From Synchiropus splendidus (taxonomy: Eukaryota > Chordata > Actinopteri > Syngnathiformes > Callionymidae): a stretch of 64,000 bases of DNA. The first letter of the stretch is position 1. Each line of letters opens with the position of its first letter. Below, in pieces: positions 1 through 14,163 of this stretch. Made by a program: the position numbers and the translations under genes. Where the stretch lies: positions 1,178,001 through 1,242,000 of the forward strand of contig NW_026527057.1 in the NCBI RefSeq assembly GCF_027744825.2, in the 5' to 3' direction. The notes under the pieces are model-generated. The model saw only the letters and a list, made by a program, of their open reading frames with translations, was not told where the DNA came from and ran no database searches.

Positions 1-1565
1 GAAGCTTTATGCAAAGTTATGGCACAATGCGTAAAACGCGTTTTCAGCCTGAGATAAGGTCGATTCCAGAACGCCAAACATTAAAATGTGGATAACTTTG
101 GAAAAACACTTCAGACAGCATAAATTTGATGTACAACTACTAGAAAGACCTTTTCTGCTATAGCGCAAGTTTAAAATTTCATGTTCTGAAGCTTCCCTGC
201 AAAGTTATGGCACAATGCAGAAAACGCGTTTTCAGCGTGAGATAAGGTCGATTCCAGAACGCCAAACATAAAAATGTTGATAACTTTGGAAAAACACTTC
301 AGACTGCTTAGATTTGATGTGCAACTACTAGAAAGACCCTTTCTGATATAGTGGGTGGTGAAAATCCGATGTTCTGAAGCTTCCCTCCAAAGCTATGGCA
401 TAATGCGTAAAACGCGTTTTCAGTCTGAGATAAGGTCGATTCCGGAACGCCAAACATAAAAATGTTGATAACTTTGGAAAAACACTTCAGACAGCTTAGC
501 TTTGATGTGCAACTACTAGAAAGACCCTTTCTGCTATAGTGGAAGTTTAAAATGTCATGTTCTGAAGCTTCCCTGCAAAGTCATGGCACCATGCGTAAAA
601 CGCGTTTTCAGCCTGAGATAAGGTCGATTCCCGAATGCCAAACATAAAAGTGTTGATAACTTTGAAAAGACACTTCGGACAGCTTAGATCTGATGTGCAA
701 CTACTAGAAAGACCCTTTCTGCTATAGTGGGAGGTTGAAAATTTCATGTTCTGAAGCTTCCCTGAGAAGTTATGGCACAATGCAGAAAACACATTTTCAG
801 ACTGAGATAAGGTGGGTTCCAGAACGCCAAACATAAAAATGATGATAACTTTGGAAAAACACTTCAGACAGCTTAGATTTGATGTCCAACTACTAGAAAG
901 ACCTTTTCTGCTGTAGCGCAAGTTTAAAATTTCATGTTCTGAAGCTTCCCTGCAAAGTTATGGCAGAATGCAGAAAACACGACTTCAGCCTGAGATAAGA
1001 TAGATTCTGGTACACCAAACATAAAAATGTTGATAACTTTGGAAAAACACTTCAGACAGCTTAGATTTGATGTGCAACTACGAGAAAGACCGTTTCTGCT
1101 ATAGTGGGAGGTGAAAATTCGATGTTCTGAAGCTTCCCTGCAAAGTTATGGCACCATGCGTAAAACGCGTTTTCAGCCTGAGATAAGGTAGATTCCGGAA
1201 CGCCAAACATAAACACGTTCATAATTCTGGAAAAACACTTCAGACAGCTTAGATTTGATGTGCAACTACTAGAAAGACCATTTCTGCCATTGTGGGAGGT
1301 GAAAATTCGATGTTCTGAAGCTTCCCTGCAAAGTTATGCCACAATGCAGGAAATGCGTTTTCAGCCTGAGATAAGGTCGATTCCGGAACGCCAAACATAA
1401 AAATGTTGATAACTTCGGAAAAAAAATTCAGACAGCTTAGATTTGATGTACAAGTACGAGAAGGACCCTTTCTGCTATAGTGGGAGGTGAAAATTTAATG
1501 TTCTGAAGCTTTCCTGCAAAGTTATGGCACAATGCGTAAAATGCGTTTTCAGCCTGAGATAAGGT
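1..1565. repeat. Partial third copy of the 2817-bp higher-order unit
   Basis: The start of the window matches the sequence from 9774 and again from 12591, with offsets 9773 and 2817. The shared landmarks include the opening GAAGCTTTATGCAAAG and the rare variant ATTAAAATGTGGATAAC. The distance of 9773 is close to 52 monomers, so this copy is separated from the tandem pair by other satellite sequence. Confidence 0.85.
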
Positions 1566-4500
1566 TGATTTCGGAACGCCAAACTTAAAAATGTTGATTA
1601 CTTTGGAAAAACACTTCAAACAGTTTAGATTTGATGTGCAACTACTCGAAAGACCCTTTCTGCTATAGTGGGATGTAGAAATTTCATGTTCTGAAGCTTC
1701 CCTGCAAAGTTATGCCACAATGCAGGAAACGCGTTTTCAGCCTGAGATAAGGTCGATTCCGGAACGCCAAACATAAAAATATTGATAACTTTGGAAAAAC
1801 TCTTTAGACAGCTTAGATTTGATGTGCAACTACTAGAAAGAGCCTTTCAGCTATAGTGGGAGTTGAAAATTTCATGTTCTGAAGCTTTCCTGCAAAGTTA
1901 TGGCACAATGCGTAAAACGCGTTTTCAGCCTCAGATAAGGTTGATTCCGGAACACCAAACAAAAAAATATTGATAACTTTGGAAAAACTCTTTAGACAGC
2001 TTAGATTTGATGTGCAACTACTAGAAAGAGCCTTTCTGCTATAGTGGGAGTTGAAAATTTCATGTTCTGAAGCTTCCCTGCAAAGTTATGTCACAATGCA
2101 GAAAACGCGTTTTCAGCCTGACATAAGGTCAATTCCGGAACGCCAAACATAAAAATGTTGATAACTTCGGAAAAACACTTCAGACAGCTTAGATTTGAAG
2201 TACAAGTACGAGAAAGACCCTTTCTGCTATAGTGGGAGGTGAAAATTTAATGTTCTGAAGCTATCCTGCAAAGTTATGGCACAATGCGTAAAATGCGTTT
2301 TCAGCCTGAGATAAGGTTGATTCCGGAACGCCAGACTTAAAAATGTTGATTACTTTGGAAAAACACTTCAAACAGTTTAGATTTGATGTGCAACTACTAG
2401 AAAGACCCTTTCTGCTATAGTGGGATGTAGAAATTTCATGTTCTGAAGCTTCCCTGCAAAGTTATGGCACAATGCAGAAAACGCGTTATCAGCCTGAGAT
2501 AAGGTGGGTTCCAGAACGCCAAACATAAAAATGTTGATAACTTTGGAAAAACAATTCAAACAGCTTAGATTTGATGTGCAACTACTAGAAAGACCCTTTC
2601 TGCTATCGTGGGAGGTGAAAATTTCATGTTCTGAAGCTTCCCTGCAAAGTTATGTCACAATGCAGAAAACGCGTTTTCAGCCTGAGAAAAGGTCGATTCA
2701 GGAACACCAAACAGAAAAATGTTGAAAACATTCGAAAAACAATTCAGACAGCTGAGATTTGATGTGCAACTACGAGAAAGACCCTTTCTGCTATAGTGGG
2801 AGATGAAAATTTCATTTTCTGAAGCTTCCCCGCAAAGTTGTGGCACAATGCAGAAAACACATTTTCAGCCTGAGATAAGGTTGATTCCGGAACGCCAAAC
2901 ATAAAAATGTTGATAACTTTGGTAAAACACTTCAAACAGCTTAGATTTGATGTGGAACTACTAGAAAGACCCTTTCTGCTATAGTGGGAGGTGGAAAATT
3001 TTTGTTCTGAAGCTTCCCTGCAAAGTTATGGCACAATGCGTAAAACGCGTTTTCAGTCTCAGATAAGGTTGGTTCCGGAACACCAAACAAAAAAGTGTTG
3101 ATAACTTTGGAAAAACAATTCAAACAGCTTCGATTTGATGTGCAACTACTAGAAAGACCCTTTCTGCTATCGTGGGAGGTTAAAATTTCATGTTCTGAAG
3201 CTTCCCTGCAAATTTATGTCACAATGCAGAAAACGCGTTTTCAGCCTGACATAAGGTCAATTCCGGAACGCCAAACATAAAAATGTTGATAACTTCGGAA
3301 AAACACTTCAGACAGCTTAGATTTGATGTACAAGTACGAGAAAGACCCTTTCTGCTATAGTGGGAGGTGAAAATTTAATGTTCTGAAGCTTTCCTGCAAA
3401 GTTATGGCACAATGCGTAAAATGCGTTTTCAGCCTGAGATAAGGTTGATTCCGGAACGCCAAACATAAAAATATTGATAACTTTGGAAAAACTCTTTAGA
3501 CAGCTTAGATTTGATGTGCAACTACTAGAAAGAGCCTTTCTGCTATAGTGGGAGTTTAAAATTTCATGTTCTGAAGCTTTCCTGCAAAGTTATGGCACAA
3601 TGCGTAAAACGCGTTTTCAGCCTCAGATAAGGTTGATTCCGGAACACCAAACAAAAAAGTGTTGATAACTTTGGAAAAACAATTCAAACAGCTTCGATTT
3701 GATGTGCAACTACTAGAAAGACCCTTTCTGCTATCGTGGGAGGTTAAAATTTCATGTTCTGAAGCTTCCCTGCAAATTTATGTCACATTGCAGAAAACGC
3801 GTTTTCAGCCTGACATAAGGTCAATTCCGGAACGCCAAACATAAAAATGTTGATAACTTCGGAAAAACACTTCAGACAGCTTAGATTTGATGTACAAGTA
3901 CGAGAAAGACCCTTTCTGCTATAGTGGGAGGTGAAAATTTAATGTTCTGAAGCTTTCCTGCAAAGTTATGGCACAATGCGTAAAATGCGTTTTCAGCCTG
4001 AGATAAGGTTGATTCCGGAACGCCAGACTTAAAAATGTTGATTACTTTGGAAAAACACTTCAAACAGTTTAGATTTGATGTGCAACTACTAGAAAGACCC
4101 TTTCTGCTATAGTGTGATGTAGAAATTTCATGTTCTGAAACTTCCCTGCAAACTTATGGCACAATGCAGAAAACGCGTTTTCAGCCTGAGATAAGGTGGG
4201 TTCCTGAACGCCAAACATAAAAATGATGATAACTTTGGAAAAACACTTCAGACAGCTTAGATTTGATGTCCAACTACTAGAAAGACCTTTTCTGCTATAG
4301 CGCAAGTTTAAAATTTCATGTTCTGAAGCTTCCCTGCAAAGTTATGGCACAATGCAGAAAACACGTCTTCAGCCTGAGATAAGATATATTCTGGTACGCC
4401 AAACATAAAAATGTTGATAACTTTGGAAAAACACTTCAGACAGCTTAGATTTGATGTGCAACTACGAGAAAGACCGTTTCTGCTATAGTGGGAGGTGAAA

Positions 4501-7500
4501 ATTCGATGTTCTGAAGCTTCCCTGCAAAGTTATGGCACCATGCGTAAAACGCGTTTCCAGCCTGAGATAAGGTCGATTCCGGAACGCCAAACATAAACAC
4601 GTTCATAATTCTGGAAAAACACCTCAGACAGCTTAAATTTGATGTGCAACTACTAGAAAGACCATTTCTGCCATTGTGGGAGGTGAAAATTCGATGTTCT
4701 GAAGCTTCCCTGCAAAGTTATGCCACAATGCAGGAAACGCGTTTTCAGCCTGAGATAAGGTCGATTCCGGAACGCCAAACATAAAAATATTGATAACTTT
4801 GGAAAAACTCTTTAGACAGCTTAGATTTGATGTGCAACTACTAGAAAGAGCCTTTCTGCTATAGTGGGAGTTGAAAATTTCATGTTCTGAAGCTTTCCTG
4901 CAAAGTTATGGCACAATGCGTAAAACGCGTTTTCAGCCTCAGATAAGGTTGATTCCGGAACACCAAACAAAAAAGTGTTGATAACTTTGGAAAAACAATT
5001 CAAACAGCTTCGATTTGATGTGCAACTACTAGAAAGACCCTTTCTGCTATCGTGGGAGGTTAAAATTTCATGTTCTGAAGCTTCCCTGCAAATTTATGTC
5101 ACAATGCAGAAAACGCGTTTTCAGCCTGACATAAGGTCAATTCCGGAACGCCAAACATAAAAATGTTGATAACTTCGGAAAAACACTTCAGACAGCTTAG
5201 ATTTGATGTACAAGTACGAGAAAGACCCTTTCTGCTATAGTGGGAGGTGAAAATTTAATGTTCTGAAGCTTTCCTGCAAAGTTATGGCACAATGCGTAAA
5301 ATGCGTTTTCAGCCTGAGATAAGGTTGATTCCGGAACGCCAAACATAAAAATGTTGATAACTTTGGTAAAACACTTCAAACAGCTTAGATTTGATGTGGA
5401 ACTACTAGAAAGACCCTTTCTGCTATAGTGGGAGGTGGAAAATTTTTGTTCTGAAGCTTCCCTGCAAAGTTATGGCACAATGCGTAAAACGCGTTTTCAG
5501 TCTCAGATAAGGTTGGTTCCGGAACACCAAACAAAAAAGTGTTGATAACTTTGGAAAAACAATTCAAACAGCTTCGATTTGATGTGCAACTACTAGAAAG
5601 ACCCTTTCTGCTATCGTGGGAGGTTAAAATTTCATGTTCTGAAGCTTCCCTGCAAATTTATGTCACAATGCAGAAAACGCGTTTTCAGCCTGACATAAGG
5701 TCAATTCCGGAACGCCAAACATAAAAATGTTGATAACTTCGGAAAAACACTTCAGACAGCTTAGATTTGATGTACAAGTACGAGAAAGACCCTTTCTGCT
5801 ATAGTGGGAGGTGAAAATTTAATGTTCTGAAGGTTTCCTGCAAAGTTATGGCACAATGCGTAAAATGCGTTTTCAGCCTGAGATAAGGTTGATTCCGGAA
5901 CGCCAAACATAAAAATGTTGATAACTTCGGAAAAACACTTCAGACAGCTTAGATTTGATGTGCAACTACTAGAAAGACCTTTTCTGCTATAGTGGGAGGT
6001 GAAATTTTCATGTTCTGAAGCTTTCCTGCAAAGTTATGGCACAATGCGTAAAATGCGTTTTCAGCCTGAGATAAGGTTGATTCCGGAATGCCAAACATAA
6101 AAATTTTGGTGACTTTGGACAAACACTTCTGACAGCTTCGATTTGATGTGCAATTACGAGAAAGACCATTTCTGCCATTGTGGGAGGTGAAAATTCGATG
6201 TTCTGAAGCTTCCCTGCAAAGGTATGCCACAATGCAGGAAACGCGTTTTCAGCCTGAGATAAGGTCGATTCCGGAACGCCAAACATAAAAATATTGATAA
6301 CTTTGGAAAAACTCTTTAGACAGCTTAGATTTGATGTGCAACTACTAGAAAGAGCCTTTCTGCTATAGTGGGAGTTGAAAATTTCATGTTCTGAAGCTTT
6401 CCTGCAAAGTTATGGCACAATGCGTAAAACGCGTTTTCAGCCTCAGATAAGGTTGATTCCGGAACACCAAACAAAAAAGTGTTGATAACTTTGGAAAAAC
6501 AATTCAAACAGCTTCGATTTGATGTGCAACTACTAGAAAGACCCTTTCTGCTATCGTGGGAGGTTAAAATTTCATGTTCTGAAGCTTCCCTGCAAATTTA
6601 TGTCACAATGCAGAAAACGCGTTTTCAGCCTGACATAAGGTCAATTCCGGAACGCCAAACATAAAAATGTTGATAACTTCGGAAAAACACTTCAGACAGC
6701 TTAGATTTGATGTACAAGTACGAGAAAGACCCTTTCTGCTATAGTGGGAGGTGAAAATTTAATGTTCTGAAGCTTTCCTGCAAAGTTATGGCACAATGCG
6801 TAAAATGCGTTTTCAGCCTGAGATAAGGTTGATTCCGGAACGCCAAACATAAAAATATTGATAACTTTGGAAAAACTCTTTAGACAGCTTAGATTTGATG
6901 TGCAACTACTAGAAAGAGCCATTCTGCTATAGTGGGAGTTGAAAATTTCATGTTCTGAAGCTTTCCTGCAAAGTTATGGCACAATGCGTAAAACGCGTTT
7001 TCAGCCTCAGATAAGGTTGATTCCGGAACACCAAACAAAAAAGTGTTGATAACTTTGGAAAAACAATTCAAACAGCTTCGATTTGATGTGCAACTACTAG
7101 AAAGACCCTTTCTGCTATCGTGGGAGGTTAAAATTTCATGTTCTGAAGCTTCCCTGCAAATTTATGTCACAATGCAGAAAACGCGTTTTCAGCCTGACAT
7201 AAGGTCAATTCCGGAACGCCAAACATAAAAATGTTGATAACTTCGGAAAAACACGTCAGACAGCTTAGATTTGATGTACAAGTACGAGAAAGACCCTTTC
7301 TGCTATAGTGGGAGGTGAAAATTTAATGTTCTGAAGCTTTCCTGCAAAGTTATGGCACAATGCGTAAAATGCGTTTTCAGCCTGAGATAAGGTTGATTCC
7401 GGAACGCCAGACTTAAAAATGTTGATTACTTTGGAAAAACACTTCAAACAGTTTAGATTTGATGTGCAACTACTAGAAAGACCCTTTCTGCTATAGTGTG

Positions 7501-8529
7501 ATGTAGAAATTTCATGTTCTGAAACTTCACTGCAAACTTATGGCACAATGCAGAAAACGCGTTTTCAGCCTGAGATAAGGTGGGTTCCTGAACGCCAAAC
7601 ATAAAAATGATGATAACTTTGGAAAAACACTTCAGACAGCTTAGATTTGATGTCCAACTACTAGAAAAACCTTTTCTGCTATTGCGCAAGTTTAAAATTT
7701 CATGTTCTGAAGCTTCCCTGCAAAGTTATGGCACAATGCAGAAAACACGTCTTCAGCCTGAGATAAGATAGATTCTGGTACGCCAAACATAACAATGTTG
7801 ATAACTTTGGAAAAACACTTCAGACAGCTTAGATTTGATGTGCAACTACGAGAAAGACCGTTTCTGCTATAGTGGGAGGTGAAAATTCGATGTTCTGAAG
7901 CTTCCCTGCAAAGTTATGGCACCATGCGTAAAACGCGTTTTCAGCCTGAGATAAGGTCGATTCCGGAACGCCAAACATAAACACGTTCATAATTCTGGAA
8001 AAACACCTCAGACAGCTTAAATTTGATGTGCAACTACTAGAAAGACCATTTCTGCCATTGTGAGAGGTGAAAATTCGATGTTCTGAAGCTTCCCTGCAAA
8101 GTTATGCCACAATGCAGGAAACGCGTTTTCAGCCTGAGATAAGGTCGATTCCGGAACGCCAAACATAAAAATATTGATAACTTTGGAAAAACTCTTTAGA
8201 CAGCTTAGATTTGATGTGCAACTACTAGAAAGAGCCTTTCTGCTATAGTGGGAGTTGAAAATTTCATGTTCTGAAGCTTTCCTGCAAAGTTATGGCACAA
8301 TGCAGAAAACACGTCTTCAGCCTGAGATAAGATAGATTCTGGTACGCCAAACATAAAAATGTTGATAACTTTGGAAAAACACTTCAGACAGCTTAGATTT
8401 GATGTGCAACTACGAGAAAGAACGTTTCTGCTATAGTGGGAGGTGAAAATTCGATGTTCTGAAGCTTCCCTGCAAAGTTATGGCACCATGCGTAAAACGC
8501 GTTTTCAGCCTGAGATAAGGTCGATTAGG

Positions 8530-11346
8530 GAACGCCAAACATAAAAATGTTGATAAATTTGGCAAAACACTTCAGACAGCTTAGATTTGATGTGCAACTA
8601 CTAGAAAGACCCTTTCTACTATAGTGGGAGGTGAAAATTTCATGTTCTGAGGCATCCCTGCAAAGTTATGGCACAATGCAGAAAACACGTTTCCAGCCTG
8701 AGATAAAATGGGTTCCGGAACGCCAAACATAAAAATGTTGATACGTTTGGAAAAACACTTCAGACAGCTTAGATTTGATATGCAACTACGTAAAAAACCT
8801 TTCTGCTATAGTGGGAGGTGAAAATTTCATGTTCTGAAGCTTTATGCAAAGTTATGGCACAATGCGTAAAACGCGTTTTCAACCTGAGATAAGGTTGATT
8901 CCGGAACGCCAAACATAAAAATGTTGATAACTTTGGAAAAACATTTCAGACAGCTTAGATTTGATCTGCAACTACTAGAAAGACCCTTTCTGCTATAGTG
9001 GGAGGTGAAAATTTCATGTTCTGAAGCTTTATGCAAAGTTGTGGCACAATGCGTAAAAAGCGTTTTCAGCCTAAGATAAGGTCGACTCCGGAACGCCAAA
9101 AATAAAAATGTTGATCAGGTTGGAAAAACACTTCAGACAGCTTATCTTTAATGTGCAACTACGAGACAGACCCTTTCTGCTATTGTGGGATGTGAAAATT
9201 TCATGTTCTGAAGCTTCCCTGCAAAGTTATGGCACAATGCAGAAAAAACGTTTTCAGCCTGAGATAAGGTCGATTCCGGAACGCCAAACATAAAACTGTT
9301 GATAATTTTGGAAAAACACTTCAGACAGCTTAGATTTGATGTGCAACTTCTAGAAAGACCCTTTCTGCCATTGTGGGAGGTGAAAAATTCATGTTCTGAA
9401 GCTTCCTTGCAAAGTTATGGCACCATGCGTAAAACGCGTTTACAGCCTGAGATAAGGTCGATTCCGGAACGCCAAACATAAAAGTGTTGATAACTTTGAA
9501 AAGACACTTCAGACAGCTTAGATTCGATGTGCAATTACTAGAAAGACCCTTTCTACTATAGCGGGTGGTGAAAATTTCATGTTCTGAGGCTTCCCTGCAA
9601 AGTTACGGCACAATGCAGAAAACACATTTTCAGACTGAGATAAGGTGGGTTCCAGAACGCCAAACAAAAAAATGTTGATAACTTTGGAAAAACATTTCAG
9701 ACAGCTTAGATTTTATCTGCAACTACTAGAAAGACCCTTTCTACTATAGCGGGAGGTGAAAATTTCATGTTCTGAAGCTTTATGCAAAGTTATGGCACAA
9801 TGCGTAAAACGCGTTTTCAGCCTGAGATAAGGTCGATTCCAGAACGCCAAACATTAAAATGTGGATAACTTTGGAAAAACACTTCAGACAGCATAAATTT
9901 GATGTACAACTACTAGAAAGACCTTTTCTGCTATAGCGCAAGTTTAAAATTTCATGTTCTGAAGCTTCCCTGCAAAGTTATGGCACAATGCAGAAAACGC
10001 GTTTTCAGCGTGAGATAAGGTCGATTCCAGAACGCCAAACATAAAAATGTTGATAACTTTGGAAAAACACTTCAGACTGCTTAGATTTGATGTGCAACTA
10101 CTAGAAAGACCCTTTCTGATATAGTGGGTGGTGAAAATCCGATGTTCTGAAGCTTCCCTCCAAAGCTATGGCATAATGCGTAAAACGCGTTTTCAGTCTG
10201 AGATAAGGTCGATTCCGGAACGCCAAACATAAAAATGTTGATAACTTTGGAAAAACACTTCAGACAGCTTAGCTTTGATGTGCAACTACTAGAAAGACCC
10301 TTTCTGCTATAGTGGAAGTTTAAAATGTCATGTTCTGAAGCTTCCCTGCAAAGTCATGGCACCATGCGTAAAACGCGTTTTCAGCCTGAGATAAGGTCGA
10401 TTCCCGAATGCCAAACATAAAAGTGTTGATAACTTTGAAAAGACACTTCGGACAGCTTAGATCTGATGTGCAACTACTAGAAAGACCCTTTCTGCTATAG
10501 TGGGAGGTTGAAAATTTCATGTTCTGAAGCTTCCCTGAGAAGTTATGGCACAATGCAGAAAACACATTTTCAGACTGAGATAAGGTGGGTTCCAGAACGC
10601 CAAACATAAAAATGATGATAACTTTGGAAAAACACTTCAGACAGCTTAGATTTGATGTCCAACTACTAGAAAGACCTTTTCTGCTATAGCGCAAGTTTAA
10701 AATTTCATGTTCTGAAGCTTCCCTGCAAAGTTATGGCACAATGCAGAAAACACGACTTCAGCCTGAGATAAGATAGATTCTGGTACGCCAAACATAAAAA
10801 TGTTGATAACTTTGGAAAAACACTTCAGACAGCTTAGATTTGATGTGCAACTACGAGAAAGACCGTTTCTGCTATGGTGGGAGGTGAAAATTCGATGTTC
10901 TGAAGCTTCCCTGCAAAGTTATGGCACCATGCGTAAAACGCGTTTTCAGCCTGAGATAAGGTAGATTCCGGAACGCCAAACATAAACACGTTCATAATTC
11001 TGGAAAAACACTTCAGACAGCTTAGATTTGATGTGCAACTACTAGAAAGACCATTTCTGCCATTGTGGGAGGTGAAAATTCGATGTTCTGAAGCTTCCCT
11101 GCAAAGTTATGCCACAATGCAGGAAACGTGTTTTCAGCCTGAGATAAGGTCGATTCCGGAACGCCAAACATAAAAATGTTGAGAACTTCGGAAAAAAAAT
11201 TCAGACAGCTTAGATTTGATGTACAAGTACGAGAAGGACCCTTTCTGCTATAGTGGGAGGTGAAAATTTAATGTTCTGAAGCTTTCCTGCAAAGTTATGG
11301 CACAATGCGTAAAATGCGTTTTCAGCCTGAGATAAGGTCGATTCCG
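8530..11346. repeat. Higher-order repeat unit A, 2817 bp (15 monomers)
   Basis: This unit is followed directly by a near-identical copy. Diagnostic variants such as TTGATAAATTTGGCAAAAC (8548 and 11365), AATGTTGATCAGGTTGG (9108 and 11925) and AAAATGTCATGTTCTG (10322 and 13139) are all 2817 bases apart. The left boundary is set where the match to the next copy begins, near 8520-8535, and is approximate. Confidence 0.88.
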
Positions 11347-14163
11347 GAACGCCAAACATAAAAATGTTGATAAATTTGGCAAAACACTTCAGACAGCTTA
11401 GATTTGATGTGCAACTACTAGAAAGACCCTTTCTACTATAGTGGGAGGTGAAAATTTCATGTTCTGAGGCATCCCTGCAAAGTTATGGCACAATGCAGAA
11501 AACACGTTTCCAGCCTGAGATAAAATGGGTTCCGGAACGCCAAACATAAAAATGTTGATACGTTTGGAAAAACACTTCTGACAGCTTAGATTTGATATGC
11601 AACTACGTAAAAAACCTTTCTGCTATAGTGGGAGGTGAAAATTTCATGTTCTGAATCTTTATGCAAAGTTATGGCACAATGCGTAAAACGCGTTTTCAAC
11701 CTGAGATAAGGTTGATTCCGGAACGCCAAACATAAAAATGTTGATAACTTTGGAAAAACATTTCAGACAGCTTAGATTTGATCTGCAACTACTAGAAAGA
11801 CCCTTTCTGCTATAGTGGGAGGTGAAAATTTCATGTTCTGAAGCTTTATGCAAAGTTGTGGCACAATGCGTAAAAAGCGTTTTCAGCCTAAGATAAGGTC
11901 GACTCCGGAACGCCAAAAATAAAAATGTTGATCAGGTTGGAAAAACACTTCAGACAGCTTATCTTTAATGTGCAACTACGAGACAGACCCTTTCTGCTAT
12001 TGTGGGATGTGAAAATTTCATGTTCTGAAGCTTCCCTGCAAAGTTATGGCACAATGCAGAAAAAACGTTTTCAGCCTGACATAAGGTCGATTCCGGAACG
12101 CCAAACATAAAACTGTTGATAATTTTGGAAAAACACTTCAGACAGCTTAGATTTGATGTGCAACTTCTAGAAAGACCCTTTCTGCCATTGTGGGAGGTGA
12201 AAAATTCATGTTCTGAAGCTTCTTTGCAAAGTTATGGCACCATGCGTAAAACGCGTTTACAGCCTGAGATAAGGTCGATTCCGGAACGCCAAACATAAAA
12301 GTGTTGATAACTTTGAAAAGACACTTCAGACAGCTTAGATTCGATGTGCAACTACTAGAAAGACCCTTTCTACTATAGCGGGTGGTGAAAATTTCATGTT
12401 CTGAGGCTTCCCTGCAAAGTTACGGCACAATGCAGAAAACACATTTTCAGACTGAGATAAGGTGGGTTCCAGAACGCCAAACAAAAAAATGTTGATAACT
12501 TTGGAAAAACATTTCAGACAGCTTAGATTTTATCTGCAACTACTAGAAAGACCCTTTCTACTATAGCGGGAGGTGAAAATTTCATGTTCTGAAGCTTTAT
12601 GCAAAGTTATGGCACAATGCGTAAAACGCGTTTTCAGCCTGAGATAAGGTCGATTCCAGAACGCCAAACATTAAAATGTGGATAACTTTGGAAAAACACT
12701 TCAGACAGCATAAATTTGATGTACAACTACTAGAAAGACCTTTTCTGCTATAGCGAAAGTTTAAAATTTCATGTTCTGAAGCTTCCCTGCAAAGTTATGG
12801 CACAATGCAGAAAACGCGTTTTCAGCGTGAGATAAGGTCGATTCCAGAACGCAAAACATAAAAATGTTGATAACTTTGGAAAAACACTTCAGACTGCTTA
12901 GATTTGATGTCCAACTACTAGAAAGACCCTTTCTGATATAGTGGGTGGTGAAAATCCGATGTTCTGAAGCTTCCCTCCAAAGCTATGGCATAATGCGTAA
13001 AACGCGTTTTCAGTCTGAGATAAGGTCGATTCCGGAACGCCAAACATAAAAATGTTGATAACTTTGGAAAAACACTTCAGACAGCTTAGCTTTGATGTGC
13101 AACTACTAGAAAGACCCTTTCTGCTATAGTGGAAGTTTAAAATGTCATGTTCTGAAGCTTCCCTGCAAAGTCATGGCACCATGCGTAAAACGCGTTTTCA
13201 GCCTGAGATAAGGTCGATTCCCGAATGCCAAACATAAAAGTGTTGATAACTTTGAAAAGACACTTCGGACAGCTTAGATCTGATGTGCAACTACTAGAAA
13301 GACCCTTTCTGCTATAGTGGGAGGTTGAAAATTTCATGTTCTGAAGCTTCCCTGAGAAGTTATGGCACAATGCAGAAAACACATTTTCAGACTGAGATAA
13401 GGTGGGTTCCAGAACGCCAAACATAAAAATGATGATAACTTTGGAAAAACACTTCAGACAGCTTAGATTTGATGTCCAACTACTAGAAAGACCTTTTCTG
13501 CTATAGCGCAAGTTTAAAATTTCATGTTCTGAAGCTTCCCTGCAAAGTTATGGCACAATGCAGAAAACACGACTTCAGCCTGAGATAAGATAGATTCTGG
13601 TACACCAAACATAAAAATGTTGATAACTTTGGAAAAACACTTCAGACAGCTTAGATTTGATGTGCAAGTACGAGAAAGACCGTTTCTGCTATAGTGGGAG
13701 GTGAAAATTCGATGTTCTGAAGCTTCCCTGCAAAGTTATGGCACCATGCGTAAAACGCGTTTTCAGCCTGAGATAAGGTAGATTCCGGAACGCCAAACAT
13801 AAACACGTTCATAATTCTGGAAAAACACTTCAGACAGCTTAGATTTGATGTGCAACTACTAGAAAGACCATTTCTGCCATTGTGGGAGGTGAAAATTCGA
13901 TGTTCTGAAGCTTCCCTGCAAAGTTATGCCACAATGCAGGAAATGCGTTTTCAGCCTGAGATAAGGTCGATTCCGGAACGCCAAACATAAAAATGTTGAT
14001 AACTTCGGAAAAAAAATTCAGACAGCTTAGATTTGATGTACAAGTACGAGAAGGACCCTTTCTGCTATAGTGGGAGGTGAAAATTTAATGTTCTGAAGCT
14101 TTCCTGCAAAGTTATGGCACAATGCGTAAAATGCGTTTTCAGCCTGAGATAAGGTTGATTTCG
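11347..14163. repeat. Higher-order repeat unit B, 2817 bp (15 monomers)
   Basis: Tandem copy of the preceding unit with only scattered substitutions, for example TGAAGC to TGAATC near 11655. The match fades at about 14160, where the array switches to the variants seen at 3-7 kb. The low divergence points to a recent unequal crossover or amplification. Confidence 0.85.
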
